Counted from the stretch's first letter, positions 23,464 through 36,263 are shown. The stretch is 64,000 nucleotides of DNA from Gracilaria domingensis (GCA_022539475.1 VCMS01000057.1:1-64000); one strand, 5' to 3'. The notes: generated from the sequence alone by a model not told the origin. Program-made: numbers and translations.

Positions 23464-24530
23464 CTACTGGGTCTTTCCACTAAAACGATATCCTCTCAGA
23501 GACACTGGTACACTACTTGGAATGATTTCTCTCTCGGAAATAGATCTCCTTCTCTGACTTCTTCTCTCTTCGTCTGATACATTTCTTTCATTGTTTCGCG
23601 AGAAAATCACAGGTTGTGCTGTTCCTCGTTCTTCTTGCAAAATTTGAAGTGCGTTGGAATCCTGTTCAGCACCCGGCATCAATACGTTCTTTGTACTATA
23701 CCTCTTATGACAATTTTCTTTCCCCTCAAAGACAGGATTACTACCATGCTGTGAAGGATCAATAAAAACTTGTCGGGAGTTATTCAAAGTGGTAATGGAT
23801 GATGCCGACGAAGAACATATCATTTATTTCGGTAGTGATGTATGTCCCATTTCCACCCTGCAGCCATTATCGTTTCTTGAAAGTTCTACAGTATCAGAGT
23901 TACTGCGAACGATATTTGCTTGTTCCATTCCTTCCTGATTGTCAGAACAGTACTTCACATTTTTGTTTCGAGGGTGACCACTCTGTGGTGTCGGCTTGCG
24001 GTTCCGTCTGGCATGCTCCGAACGCTTCACAGCTTTCTGCTTCTGCATGGCGATCATTCGTACACCCAAAGCCCACAAGATTGCGAGAATATTGATAGTT
24101 CTGGCTGAAGTGAAGCCCTTTGAATCACGCGTTCAGCTCCTTTTGGATCAGTTTGAATAATTTCAGACCAGTTCCGTTCATTCCAACCATCCTTCAGCTC
24201 GAGGTTCATGTATATCTCTATACATCTTCTAGCTTCTGCGTTGATTTACTCATCCGTCCAACCCTCTAGGAAGACACGAAGGCGGTTCACATCATTTTCT
24301 TTCAGTTTTGTATTTTCTTCGGATATCAGCTTCCGAAAGGCCTTCGCAGGATTCGGGTCACGGCCTAAAACAGACTGAGGAGGCTTAGGAAGTTTCATAG
24401 TATGCCTCTGAGAACGAATGACTTCTAATCGCTGCACAATCTTCTCTTGTTGTGCTTCAAGTCGGGAGGGTTTTCTAGATAGCTCACTGAGAAGGCTCAG
24501 GCATGCATTCTGAAACTCTTTCGTGTTCAT
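23464..24530 (-). pseudogene. Unassigned minus-strand coding remnant
   Basis: Three minus-strand frames lie close together. 24530-24246 (94 codons, Lys/Glu-rich, helical-looking) is in one frame. 24078-23824 and 23823-23464 are in a single frame separated by one stop (23824-23826). Basic and Ser-rich segments (ERRSQRRRSISERE) dominate the last part. Frame changes could reflect introns: the first piece ends ACGGATGA followed by GTAAAT. Nothing is recognised. It may be one decayed gene or chance. Confidence 0.3.
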
Positions 24531-24849
24531 TGCATATGTGTCTAGAGTCTTTATTGAAGCAAAGGATGTACCAATGAAATTACGGTCAGTGAAGCCATTT
24601 TACTAATGTGACGCTGCTCACTGCATAATGCTTTCTCTTTCTCTGTAACTTACGTTTAATTATGACTTTTTCCTGTGGTTCTGAACTCGGTAGATCTTCT
24701 CCACACTTCAGGACCTGTGATACCAAGATGAGGTATGTTTCGTATCGGATATATTACCCACTTAGCAGGTAACATGCTCTCATCTGTCACTGACCACAAT
24801 TTCTTTTCAATTTTTATCCATTCTATTCCATCAATGTACTCCGGTACAT

Positions 24850-27800
24850 ATGAGACCGAGTGTGGGATGCAGATGCTGTTCTATTGTGAAAACTGGAAGC
24901 GCTCTCAGTTTGAAGATGGATAGATGGGTTTGTTCTCCATGGTACGAGTGTCATTGCGTTCCAGGAACGCCCGTAAGCCTTTCTACAATGCGGCGGCATA
25001 GAAAAGCTGCAAATGACCGCAGGCTTCACCTTGGTAGTGGCAGATTTGCATGGGGTAGAAAGGTAGGAAGTGGCAAATATTTCGATTATGAGAACCAAGA
25101 TGGTTTAGAAGATCATATGACAGACAAAGACGCTACTGTTTCTACCCAGCAGACGTCTATGCAACAACTTGGGTCCGAGATAATGACAGATAATCTTGAA
25201 GATGGTATAGCTGAATCTCTAGAATTCCCAGACGAGAAAATGGCTCAATCACGCGATCGTTGTGAAATGGACGGGATGGAAACGGAGTCTTGCAGCGTTT
25301 TGCTAAATTTTAATAGCTCGCAAGCTGTACCGAGTACAACTCCTTTTCAAGACGAACAAATGCCACCAACGAAGGACATTCTCGAAGAAGATACTGAGAT
25401 GATTGCGGGAGTCTCTCAAACTTCTTTCGGAGAAGAAGTTGTCGCTTTGGAAGAAGACTTTGAAAGTTACACGTACTCGCTAAGCCATATGTCGCCGACA
25501 GTGGACGACAATGTTGATGAACTGGAAGATGCCGACACCGATCTGCCACATGAGGATATTTTGTATAACGCCTTCCCATCTTATAGAACTAAGGTTCCAG
25601 GTTTATATGGATGGTTGGAGGAGCATAAAGACTGGCTAGAAATGTGCAACAGGTTTTCTCTCAAGCAAACTGTAATGGATGAGATCTTAAAGAAGCTAAA
25701 CTGTCCTGCGAGTTCTTGGAAAACGGTTCGAAAAGCGGTATGTCAGATATCAGGTGTGGAACCAAAAATTGAATACTATGCAATGTGCCCCGGACATATC
25801 GCATATGTTGATATGAACGGTGATCCACAGAATGAATGTAGCGTCTGCGGGAAACAAAAACCTCTCTTTTGAACCGATTGGGGTGCACAGTTCTCGTACA
25901 TTCCTCTAATTTCGAGATTGGAAACTATTTTTTCATGCGAAACAATGTTTCAAGACTTTCACATGTACCATCGTACTCTGCGTGACAACCAAGAGAGTAC
26001 GGATACTATGTACGATTACTTTGATAGCGATGCGTACAAGAATGTTGTTCGAGAGTATGGTAGATAGAACCTGAAGTGGGACGTTTTCGTTTCTGCTTCT
26101 ACTGATGGCTTTGCTGTGTTCAGGAACAAACTTTATATAATTTGGGCTCTGGTGGCTATCATGTTCAATCTCTCACCGAGTGTTCGGTATATGCCCCAGA
26201 ATGTCATTCCTTTAGCGTTCATACCTGGTCCTAACCAACCAAAACACCTTCAATCATTCTTGAGGCCTTTTGTCAGTGAAATTTCCTCAACTTTGAACGG
26301 AGAAGGAAAAAGTTTCCGCTTTCATAATGGAATAAGAAGCAAAAGTTCGGTTCCATCTCATCTCTTTTGGCGGGGATCAACCAGCAGTGTCAAAAGTATC
26401 GGGACTCAAGGGCAATAACGCAATCTGTCCATGTAGAGAATGCCTCATACATGGCTGTTCTTCAACCACTACTACTATCCCTCAGAGATTTTGACAAGTG
26501 TCGGTTCCAGTACGCCTCACACGAGGTACAATATTCAAAATCTCCCGATGCGAACGCTCGATGGAAGCAGAGCTGTCTTAGAAACGTTGGAAACTCTCTC
26601 TGGGCCTGAAAAAGTTGGGTGGCAAAAGACGTATGGAGTTCGCGAAGGCTCTATTCTATTCAAGATTCCGGGAGTGCAGCCGTACTTTTCTTTCCCACAT
26701 GATATAATGCACTTGTTGTACAACATCCAAAAAGAACTACTATCAATCATGTTTGGAGATATGGAGGACGAGTTTCATATTGGCGACGATCAGATAAGAG
26801 CATTTGATGTCGATATCCTTTCTTGGCGATCAGGTATATCAGGTCAGCTTGCCCCACGGCCGAGACCAATAAGCAAGTTTCGAGACTGGAAGGCTGCTGA
26901 ACACAAGCGCTTTTCCTTAAGCAATGCGGTTTTTCTCTTCGACGGTGTGCTCCCGCCCGCATATCCCGAAGGACTGGCTCTATTTGCTGAGCTGATGGAT
27001 ATTTCAACCAGAAGTTTTATCTCCGACAAAGATATCAATCGAGTCCAAACCCTATCCGAGCTGTTCTTTAACCATTTTGAGGAGAAGTACTTCCGCTACA
27101 GTGAAAGTCGTTTGCATATGTGCAAGTCAGTATTTCATATATTATTACATTTGTCAACTCATTTAAAGCGTTATGGTTCTCTCATAGGCTTCTCTCAGTT
27201 CTGGGTGGAAGTCTATATTGGGTAGACAATGGAAAGGCTTAACGCACGAAACCGAGCGGCTCAATCAATGTTCCAAGGAGCTGTCTTCTCTGAATCTCTG
27301 AAGTTGGTGACAAGAAGGATTTCATTCGGAAAGGATTCATACTACTCACAAGTTGCCGAACTGGGGGGGTTCCAACTTCTTGGCCCAGCTCGATATATGA
27401 ATCTTAGAGACATGAACGATGGAGGTATCCGAATGAAGCAATTGTTTTCTGACTATCTTGGTGGAAAATTCGGAGAGATCTCAGATGATGTCGCAAAGGT
27501 CGTAGTTCAAAAGCTCAGAACTTGGACATTTCACGCGCGGATTCGGTTTCTTTTAGGTGGCGGAACACAAACCGTTTCATTGTATTTAGATCTGGGTGGG
27601 TCTCAGCAAAGAAAAAAGGACTCAAGAGCATGTCATTTCGTTGCTGTAGAAATGGATGAAGACGGGGACACATGTCACACTTATTATGGCAGACATCTTC
27701 GTTTGGTAGGAGTAGACCTTTCTGACTCGGTTCAACACTCTCATCCATGGTTTTGCCGCTACAACCTTGGTGTTTTCCACTGGGCTCATGATCTGCGAGT

Positions 27801-27987
27801 TGGTCCGCAGGGACAAGTCTACTTCGAGGGAAGGTCCGAAACCCTGTTTCGAAGCTCCACGATGGAGGACGTAAGCATTCTCAGAAGATTAATTGGTGTT
27901 GTCCCTCACAGAGTTCCTCGAAGAAATGGATGCGGTACAAAACTGAGAAGTTATTTTATTAACGATCATGCGCGATTGGGATATTGA
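24850..27987 (+). pseudogene. Tnp2-type (CACTA/En-Spm-like) DDE transposase with in-frame stops
   Basis: Most of the 3.1 kb reads in frame 1. An acidic linker follows an N-terminal Cys/His patch. Then come YYAMCPGH...ECSVCGKQ (zinc ribbon), DGFAVFRNKLYIIWALVAI with the typical catalytic-Asp context, and NVIPLAFIPGPNQPKHLQSF (the IPGP block of Transposase_21/tnp2). FPHDIMHLLYNIQKELL supplies the second Asp context, and a GFSQFWVEVYIG-TMERLNARN block follows. In-frame stops at 25870 (TGA), 26065 (TAG) and 27223 (TAG) each fall where Trp is expected. A compensated frameshift lies between about 26.38 and 26.49 kb: the conserved KGNNAICPCRECL block reads in frame 2. The protein cannot be made intact. 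Terminal repeats were not found. Confidence 0.75.
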
Positions 27988-30899
27988 TGCAGAACAAACA
28001 ATCGGCGGCCGGCGTGAATCGCCGTCTGAGAGGATTATCTCTACCAGGAGATAGTGAGGAGGGATGACTCCAGAAGAAACTGTCTTGGATGACTCATTTG
28101 AATTCTATCATTGGTAGTGACTCGTATAGTTTTGAAGCTACCAACGTAAGCGCGGTAGCTGCATGACGCCTGGAAAACGCATGTTGTGTTATCTTTTCAC
28201 TTCTTCTATCTCCTCACGGTGGGCAGTCGTACTTCCATCTGATGCAATCTTTTAGAAAGACAAGTATGCTCCATCAATATACTTCGCTGCGTGATTCGGT
28301 CACAACCACTGGGATGGATTAAGCGACACCGACGATGCCAGCCATGTGATCTGCAAGATTGTGATAAGGACACATAATGCTTGGAGTGGTTTTAAGGCCT
28401 CAAGAATATCGCTCTTCTATGATATGATAAGAGAAAACTGATGAAGCAGTATGTAGTAACGTAAACCTACGCACTAAACATCCCAAACATGGTCCCGAGT
28501 ATGGAATTCGATAAGCAGAAGTGCCTCATGGTCGATGAAAGGTCTTGTATCTAATATAGACAACGTGCTGGGGAGGAAAGCATGGATCAGACTACAAATG
28601 GACTGCTCGAAGAGTGAAACGTATGATGAATGCAAATACGTTTATCGAAAGTGTAGGGTTCAGAGTCGTGATGCAAACGCGTATTCCCTTGTTCTGCGAC
28701 TACTTCACGAACCAACACATAGAAGCAGATCATTTCATTCCTATCGATAGGCATGATACGTAATGTGCAGTGAATTTATGTGTTCATAACGTCAACGATG
28801 GGGGACGATTGTTATATTTTCGGGTTTCTTACGGGTAGTTTAGATGACGAGGAACACATTGTATGGGGGTACTAACGGGTCATGTAGAACATTTAATTCG
28901 GTTTGACAACACATGGTCATGTACGGGACGAGCACACGAGGCTTAGAGGGTAAGTACGGGCAAAAAAGAACTTGTAATGTTCCGTGCATGTCCCGCGCAG
29001 CGATGAGTATTGGTCTTGTAAAATGTTATCTATTCTACCTGTATCTTCTCTACTATCATTCCACTAGGGAATGACGTCAACTTGACTTACGTCCTACTTC
29101 GCTGCTCAGAAGACTGCAACGCCACCACTTTCCTCCATAATCGCATCCGCGAAAGAAAACGAGTCAAACCCTTTCGCGACATTATCAGACCGGTCCTTAA
29201 TCATAAAGATGGGTCTGATGATGTAAAGTATGATACTTTCCTGCTTCCTTCACATCATGTCAAAAGAGGTGCAGCTGGGAGCATGATGCTCTCAGCTGCA
29301 ATTCTTTTGATATCCGAAAAAACTGCCTCCCTTCTACACTAGATTCGAAACAAAAATGAACCTAACCCTGGTCTCTCTCTCCTTCTCCTTCCCTTCTCAA
29401 ATCTTAGGCCTACTTTCTTCTTCTCTATTTCCTCTTTCATCGCTACTATCAGCACCTTCTCCTCGTACTTTCTCTTTCGGTCTCTTTTCCATCCTTCAAA
29501 GCAAAGAGGAATTTCATCCTCTTCGAAATCTTCAGCAGCCGGGACGAAATCGCTGTCGTAAACATCGCGAAAGCCCTTGGTATTGATCAAAAGCCCAAAA
29601 AGTCTTCTTCCGTTGTGAAGGCATAAGAAAATTTCATATAGTTCGTATAGTTGAGAAGATTACTATCACTGAATGCAGACAAAGATTTGGATTTGTCGAG
29701 AGCAATTTTGTTCATCTTTTTCTAAAGCTTATTGCACAATTTAAGCTAAAGCTGCTGCAAATCTTGATGCTTAAACGCATCTCTGTTCTCCCAGCCCCAC
29801 TATTCTGAGAATAATTTAGTCTCTATTGCAGTAGAAGACGTCTGCGGCTCGTAGAACACCTTCTCCAGAGCATAAAGAAGCTTAAATCCCGAATTCTAAT
29901 TTCGAAGGCTCGGACAGTGACATGTTGGACCTTGGGAACAGCTTTTTCCATGTACATCGTTTTCGGAACAAATCTCATGTAACAAGTTGCTTCTTGATTC
30001 GTATACTGGACAAAGCCCAACTCCTATCTTCAGTTGAAAAGCGTATGTGGCGCTCAGTATCATTTCTTGGATAGGATTGGGGACATAGTGCTGCAAACAA
30101 ATGCGCCCCTCCATGAACAGATTCATGGTATCCTCCGATACTTTCCGGGTTGCCACTTTGTGAAGGCGCAAACTCTAGCGAGCCCCAATTGCTCGCCGTT
30201 TCCTCGGATTTATTTGCTGCCTCTTAAACATTCTTCAAACCATTGTGTGGCACATGGGCGGCAGCGTCTTTCGCAGCAGTCTGTTGCTGGTGATGCTGCG
30301 CCACGTGATCGGCACTAGCTCTGCAGCGTTTACGGACCATGAAGTGATGACAGAGTGGAAAGAGCAGACGGGCTAGACAAATGCAACAAGACAAGCCAGA
30401 ATTGTTCTAGGCGACTGCACACATATGAGGTGTTATTTTTGTCGATTGAATCAGTGTCGTTTTAAACGTTAGTGCGATTGGATCGCTGAGGTAAGCCTCC
30501 GCACTCAATGTAAAAAGATCTCTGATCATAGTTTGCAGACAAAAAGTGCCGTTGGGGAAGATTAGAAGACGTCAGCGAAAGCTACTAAAGTGGTGGTAGA
30601 GCGGGTATAATCTTTGGTTGAAGAAGTTCTCGTAGAAACGGAGCACATAGAAAAAGTGTGACCCGCGGACGGAGCCAGGAGGTAGAGAATTGGGAGCCGC
30701 ATTGAGTTTAGGAAACGATTTCAATGGAGGATGATGGGCGTTGTACACACGATAGTCTCACACAATAGCATCAGCCGACACCAGATGATCATCTAGAACT
30801 CTATTTTCCACGACAGGGTGATGTGAGAGCTGATGCCCGTATTCGGAGAGTTGATTAGCAGCAACTCCATAAATTTGAAAGAGGTTTTGTTGGCATCAT
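27988..30899. other. Gene-poor stretch
   Basis: Only short ORFs are present; a Lys/Glu-rich 83-codon minus frame (29339-29590) is the best and has no motif. Fold-backs occur at 29.1-29.3 kb (see separate entry). No RNA gene was recognised. Confidence 0.4.
29257..29313. repeat. Fold-back, 28-bp arms
   Basis: Arms 29257-29284 and 29286-29313 pair at 24 of 28 positions around a single base. It could be a MITE remnant. A weaker hairpin pair (GCGAAAG/CTTTCGC and CAGACC/GGTCTG) lies just upstream. Confidence 0.75.
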
Positions 30900-31622
30900 T
30901 CAGAGCAGACTGCAGCGCAGAGGATGGTTTGGCAACGCGTGTCCAGAAAGTGGCAAAGGCAGCGCCGAACCCTCACACTTTTCGTCGCGCAACGGCTCTT
31001 CAGAAGGTAAGGAAGCAATGGAGATGAGCTTGGGCAGCCTCAATCCTGCTGCGTCGCGAGCGGCGGAGAAACAATAGCGCGTCACGGTCTGATTGCTGTG
31101 TACAGAGGATGAAGAGAGGGTAAGGCATCGAAGGCAAACTAAACTGGGTGAAAAGGTGCGGCGCGACGGAGTCAACAGACACTCAAACAGAGAGGGGCTG
31201 AGCACTGTGCAGTAAACAGTGTTCACTGTGCAATCATACATGTTATTCGCGCGTTGCTCGTAGATATGGCATTTACACGTTGCGCGAGACTTTTTGATTT
31301 GATTGCGAGTCACAACCCATAAAGGCTCTACCAGGGAGTATCTTCTGGTAGTGAACCCGAGCCCGAGATATTCCCTCTCTCCCCCTCCAAGGCGTTGCCG
31401 GCAGTAAGATCCCAAGCTGATTCGTACCGACCCATGATATTTGTCGCTTCCGTCATTCGCACATTCATCATAATCATCAGAATCATCAAGCTGTTGTAGG
31501 AAATGAACAAGACTCTCTCGATAGGAGAAATCAATCATGTAGAGCGGAAAGTACCATGAGAGAAGAGAAATTGCCCATCGTGATAAGGGACCGTCAATGC
31601 GTCTCAGCGGAACCCTCTGCAC
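30900..31622 (-). CDS. Hypothetical 240-residue ORF, doubtful
   Basis: The frame is intact and holds a short acidic segment (DDSDDYDECANDGSDKYHG, near residue 46). The rest is Ser/Arg/Leu-rich without motifs or membrane segments. A shorter ORF overlaps on the same strand in another frame. Coding is uncertain. Confidence 0.25.
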   Translation of the reverse strand: MQRVPLRRIDGPLSRWAISLLSWYFPLYMIDFSYRESLVHFLQQLDDSDDYDECANDGSDKYHGSVRISLGSYCRQRLGGGEREYLGLGFTTRRYSLVEPLWVVTRNQIKKSRATCKCHIYEQRANNMYDCTVNTVYCTVLSPSLFECLLTPSRRTFSPSLVCLRCLTLSSSSVHSNQTVTRYCFSAARDAAGLRLPKLISIASLPSEEPLRDEKCEGSALPLPLSGHALPNHPLRCSLL

Positions 31623-31639
31623 AGATAAGGAGCTTTCAT

Positions 31640-32785
31640 CTCTCCGTATAATTCTTCATCTTATTGATGTTCAACTGAATTGCTAGTAATATGATTCTAT
31701 TCTTTTTTGCATCGGCATCAGATTCTAACTCATTTTCCGGCCTAGACATTTTGTTAATAAATAAGATATATCAAGTTCTCTACAACATAAATCGTTTCCT
31801 GAAAATTCCAGCTAGAACCGTGTACCTTTTCTTATACGTCCTCATTTTATTACACATCTTTGTTGATCCTGCTGTTCTTTTCTATCAGATAAACTGTATG
31901 AGAAACTTCTCCATACTTTTCGGTTTCTCACTTCTTTAATGTGTCGAGTTTATTTTGAACAGACATTATACTCGCCCATGATTTCACTTTTCTTCTCCTT
32001 TATATAGGCCATAAATTTCAATGAATCTCTGCCATACATGTAGTTCATTCTACTCCAATGTATATGGATAAAAGGGCTTATATCTAACCTTACCGTTTAA
32101 TTTATCATTACTTTCAAATACAATGAAAAACTGACAGTTCCCGAGGGCAACGTAAACTCTTCAGAAAAGACATCCTGCTTAAACTTTCATACAATCAATC
32201 AAAAATTATATTTGAAAAGCTTAAAGCAAGTATCACAACAGTAATAAAGAAGTGAATTGTATAGTTTAGTTCAATTTTTTAAATTTCCATATTCAATAAA
32301 AACATCAATTTGGTTTTTATTTGTTAAAATCTTAAAGAAGGAACACTTTTTACTCTAATCTATTTTTTATTGTGTATCTCAGTTAATTATTATTCCAAAT
32401 GTTCTTCTTGTAGTTCATTGTTGTTCATTTTATTTGTTGGGGAGATGTACTTTGTTAAATTTCTACATTTTCCTATGAAAATATCGGAGTGTTTTAAGAA
32501 AATTAGACACTGTGACCTTTAGTGATTATTTAAGTATATTGCTGATTTTGATTTAATAATCAGGCTTACGAGTCATTTCTATGGTAAATTTGAATTTGGC
32601 AAAGTAAACTTCGCTATATAGCGTTGTAATTAAAATATAAAGCATTATAAATTACGTTGTTGCCTTTGGAGGATAAGATATTTTCTCCCGGGGAAGACAA
32701 TTAATTTCTACAAATTTGTTTATTTATGATAAACCTGTAGTTCAAGTTTTTAAGACTATTAATGTCAACGTTTTCTTCGTCGTGG
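31640..32785. other. AT-rich island
   Basis: A sharp drop in GC runs from about 31.64 kb to the palindrome at 32.79 kb. It holds poly-A/T-rich tracts and no convincing coding. The 82-codon frame at 31691-31939 is hydrophobic because of T-rich sequence. Confidence 0.6.
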
Positions 32786-32790
32786 ATAGA

Positions 32791-32912
32791 TGCGCCGTGT
32801 TCGGGCCGTGGATCAGACCGCGATCAGTCGAATTCATAGCCGAGATCATGGCCATGATCTCGTCTATGAACTCCGGTGACCGCGCTCTGAACCGCGGTCC
32901 AAACACGGTGCA
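32791..32912. repeat. 122-bp imperfect palindrome
   Basis: The two halves (32791-32851 and 32852-32912) are reverse complements with scattered mismatches. The centre AGATCATGGCCATGATCT is perfect. As a result, ORFs on both strands encode similar peptides. A related sequence lies at 52.06-52.17 kb and the similarity continues into the right flank (GCCAC..GTA.ATATTGG). This is likely a palindromic MITE or fold-back end. Confidence 0.85.
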
Positions 32913-32999
32913 TGCTGTACGCCACCTGTATATTGGCTGGCCGTTACGCTTAGGCCACCCGCCTCGCCATGGCACTTGCCACGTGTAGAAACGGCTGCT

Positions 33000-33976
33000 C
33001 AACTCTGTAGGCTGTGGTACAGGTGTTCCTAGACGACAGTTCTAGGTACTTACCGAAAACCCACCCTACACGTGTAAAATCTAACTAAGGCACCGCCATT
33101 CATACAGTCAGAGTAAGCAGGTTTTTGAATAATAAGTCCATCAGCGTCCACCACCACGTCATGGTGCAAAAAGTATCCTCTCGAGCAAATACTGATAACG
33201 CAGTTCGGACAATAGGGCACGCACCAATGACGGTTTCACCCCACAATGATTAACCGAATCAAAGCCCGTGCTTGTCCCAACGAATGCCTAGATGATTATT
33301 TTCCAAAACGACCCACCCACTACACTCACCCGGACATGCTCTCAGCGCCACCCTCAGTACCCCCACACAGCCGCGATCGAGCGCTCCGCCGTCTACCTTG
33401 CCCACTCTTCCACCAAGTATTCACGTTTTGTGCGCTCGATCGCGCTCCGCCGTCTCCCTCGCTTACTCGTCCACCGGTTTTCACATTTTCATCACCCTGT
33501 ACAATTTAAGCATCACAAGCGCAAGGTTTGTACAATGCGTTTCCGATCTTCAAGCAACTTTCGAACATGCGATAAGTAATCGTTGAAGAAAGTTTCGGTT
33601 AGAAACATGTTCACGGGAACATAGCCATTGGGGTGCCAGTACATTTTTCTCAGCTAAAAACTTTTGTACGACTTACGAGTTCCAAAACTAACCAAACCAT
33701 TCAACTTTATCGTGTCCCCACTTTTAAGTGTCCCCCTATTTAAAATAATTGCCTGCAAACTTTACAATTCTACTATTCATAATCTCTCATCACTAAGAGA
33801 GTACTTTCAACATCACAAGGCCGTCCAAGGTATCTACTCCGGTATGAATGCCAAGTTCTGGGAACGGGGTCTCTTGTGTTAATTGAACTAGAATTTTCTT
33901 CTATCTTGAACTGCAGCAAGACAATATTCGTATTTCGTTGGGGCTGTAAACCCCGCTTTGTTCCACAAGGCATACT
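33000..33976. other. Unassigned stretch with a ~62-bp tandem duplication
   Basis: A segment starting GATCGAGCGCTCCGCCGTCT (33375) is repeated at 33438 with changes. The duplication extends through CCACC...TTTTCAC. No gene is supported. Confidence 0.5.
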
Positions 33977-34363
33977 TAGATCAGCTTATCAAGGAAACGG
34001 AATTTTCTGTTTGTTGCAAGACGACCAGTCTGTAAATGGTCGTGAACAGTATGAAGAATGAGATAAACAGTGATGACAAATGCTCCGTGATGACTGTTAA
34101 GTATAATATACGCATTCAAGACCGTTTTATTGTAGGACGAATGAAGCATACAAACTTTGAAGAGAGAGCTAAAATATGAAAGACGAAAGAATTGCAGCAG
34201 CCATGGCTTCTTCGGAAGAATTTGCTGCGGATGGAAACAATTAATGCAACTGCGAAATGTTGTATCTTTTGCAATACCAAGCACTCGCTATTAAGCACGG
34301 TCTCAAAATGTTATGAGCGATGATATGATGGTCCTATGCGTCGCGCAAAGAACAAACTTTACT

Positions 34364-35719
34364 TTACCTTGAAGCTGTACAACTACGCTCGAGAGAAAGT
34401 GAGGAGTTTATTTGTGGAGACTGATTGGACAACGCAATCACCGTTCTTCTCCCATATTCCCCAGTTTGAACACCAAACATTTTTCCCAAACAGGTCCTTT
34501 TTCTTACAGCGTTTGGAATCCATTCATGACGAAGCGTTTTTACATGGTACGTCCGAACGGATTCGTATGTTCTAAGCTCTCCATCAAAAACGTTGCGCGG
34601 AATCAAAGGAGCACTTACAAAGTCCTGGAACGACAACATTTCTTCAGCAGTCAATCCTACCATGGGCTTCGAAGCTTGACCAATGCTTCCGACACTTTCC
34701 GGCGCATTGTTTTGTTTGTGTCTCGCACCTTCGATCACAAAACTATCATCTCTATTCCCCATCGAGGCAGCCGAAGTGCCCATAGCAAGTGCATTATCAC
34801 TAGCAGCGTCGCTCTTGACAAATTTATCACACATATTGTTGCTGTCTTCGTGGAACGTTTTGTACACGTACCGGCGCCGTCGCGTCCGATTTTCTTTAGC
34901 ACGGTTTTCTGGATCACTTCGGTATCTCTTCTTCTTAAGTGCTTCCTCCGACACAGAACTAGACATAATCCTCTTCTTCTCATTCCCTGGACTTCGTACT
35001 CTCTTTCCCTTCGAAACTTGTCCAAAGTGCCTTGTACGCGTTATGACTCCATCATAATTTTCGCTTGGCACAAAATTGATTGTAGAGAACTTCACGGTTT
35101 TTTGCAGAACGAAGGATGGCACAACCACATGCGAGGAACCTTCTTCTTGTGTTTCGCAGTTCCGAGCTGGAGCCCTAGGGCTCTCCGTGACGCAGTTTGT
35201 TGCGGTCGTTAGGAGTCTTTTGACTGAAGGTGTACGTTCAACTTTATCTGAAATACCCTTCCCAAGTGAGGAGTCCATGCACCCATCAACCTCATAAGTG
35301 TCCGCCATGTGAGTTACAGATCCATCTATATCCGTTTCGTTAGTAGAATCATCTACATCGAAACCCGCTGCCTTTAGTTCTTCGATCACCAACTCAGCAC
35401 AAGCCGTACAAGTTTTTCTTAACTCTGAAATTTCTTCATCGTCACTTATGCCCGGCAGAGCTACGCCGCATTCGACGTGCATTGCTTTCTTATATTTGAT
35501 GCATTTTGCGCCCTCAGAAGCTTCTTCAATTACATTCTTCGAAGGATCCTTACAAACACCAATATGAACTTCACAGCACACCTGGTGGGCATTCATAGTG
35601 AAAAACAGACGATGAAGTCGATCTCTGTGGAGGATACGGGGAACTTGCCAGATTCCGTTATCAACAGACATTTGAAATTCCCCTTTTGATATCTTCTGAA
35701 ATGTTTTTGAAAGTTCCAT
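34364..35719 (-). CDS. Hypothetical 451-residue protein with Cys/His cluster and basic region
   Basis: The frame is intact. Residues 48-107 hold a zinc-binding-like set: C48, C49, C56, C73, H81, C84, C104, C107 (with MHVECG and CTAC). An acidic segment follows, then from about residue 255 a highly basic stretch (KKKRYRSDPENRAKENR, RRRRY). RYxxDPExR-type basic repeats are seen in N-terminal parts of Helitron and other element proteins, so this may be an element-encoded protein; that is inference. No Rep or helicase continues downstream on this strand. The ORF stands alone between an AT-rich area and the OB-like ORF. No precise family is recognised. Confidence 0.45.
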   Translation of the reverse strand: MELSKTFQKISKGEFQMSVDNGIWQVPRILHRDRLHRLFFTMNAHQVCCEVHIGVCKDPSKNVIEEASEGAKCIKYKKAMHVECGVALPGISDDEEISELRKTCTACAELVIEELKAAGFDVDDSTNETDIDGSVTHMADTYEVDGCMDSSLGKGISDKVERTPSVKRLLTTATNCVTESPRAPARNCETQEEGSSHVVVPSFVLQKTVKFSTINFVPSENYDGVITRTRHFGQVSKGKRVRSPGNEKKRIMSSSVSEEALKKKRYRSDPENRAKENRTRRRRYVYKTFHEDSNNMCDKFVKSDAASDNALAMGTSAASMGNRDDSFVIEGARHKQNNAPESVGSIGQASKPMVGLTAEEMLSFQDFVSAPLIPRNVFDGELRTYESVRTYHVKTLRHEWIPNAVRKRTCLGKMFGVQTGEYGRRTVIALSNQSPQINSSLSLERSCTASR

Positions 35720-36263
35720 GACATCTGGACTATCTCAAAGAAATTCTTTTGTGAACTGCATCTGAAATCCAAGCATCTTCGTCCACCAGCATCAAGGTTA
35801 CCTTTCGTACTCGATTTGAAGAATCCTGAACCTTCACTGTTCACCACAACAATATACCCCCGGACACTTGACATTTGACGGCTCCTTATTCAAATGGCGC
35901 CGAGAATATAGAAAGGCTTCATTATCACACACTACAAGAATGACGAGCCACCACGCCCAAGGATATTGGAACCATGGCGTTACTATGTTCCTTTCACATC
36001 CAGATATTTATTGTTCTCTTCAAGCTGTTTTACCACGGAAATATCACATGGGAAAGCGAGCAATCGTTTCGTGGGGTGTCTTGCTCGTAATTGCTACAGG
36101 TGTGAATTCAATTGTTGGAGTTCCTTTTTTTCAAGGATTTTTTGCATGTTAATCTATGAAGACAAGCGTCTGAATGACTTCTAAGAGGAAACTTTCGTTC
36201 CGGATCCGAAAGGATCAAATGTAATCGGTTTATTAGACACAGTATCGAACAATATCGGGACAA
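35720..36263. other. Unassigned spacer
   Basis: Short overlapping frames only (for example 35868-36152, plus), without motifs. Confidence 0.35.

Noticed and set aside
32716-33002. Two mirror-image ORFs (90 and 86 codons) on opposite strands with similar peptides
   Set aside because: The similarity is a by-product of the DNA palindrome, not evidence for two genes.
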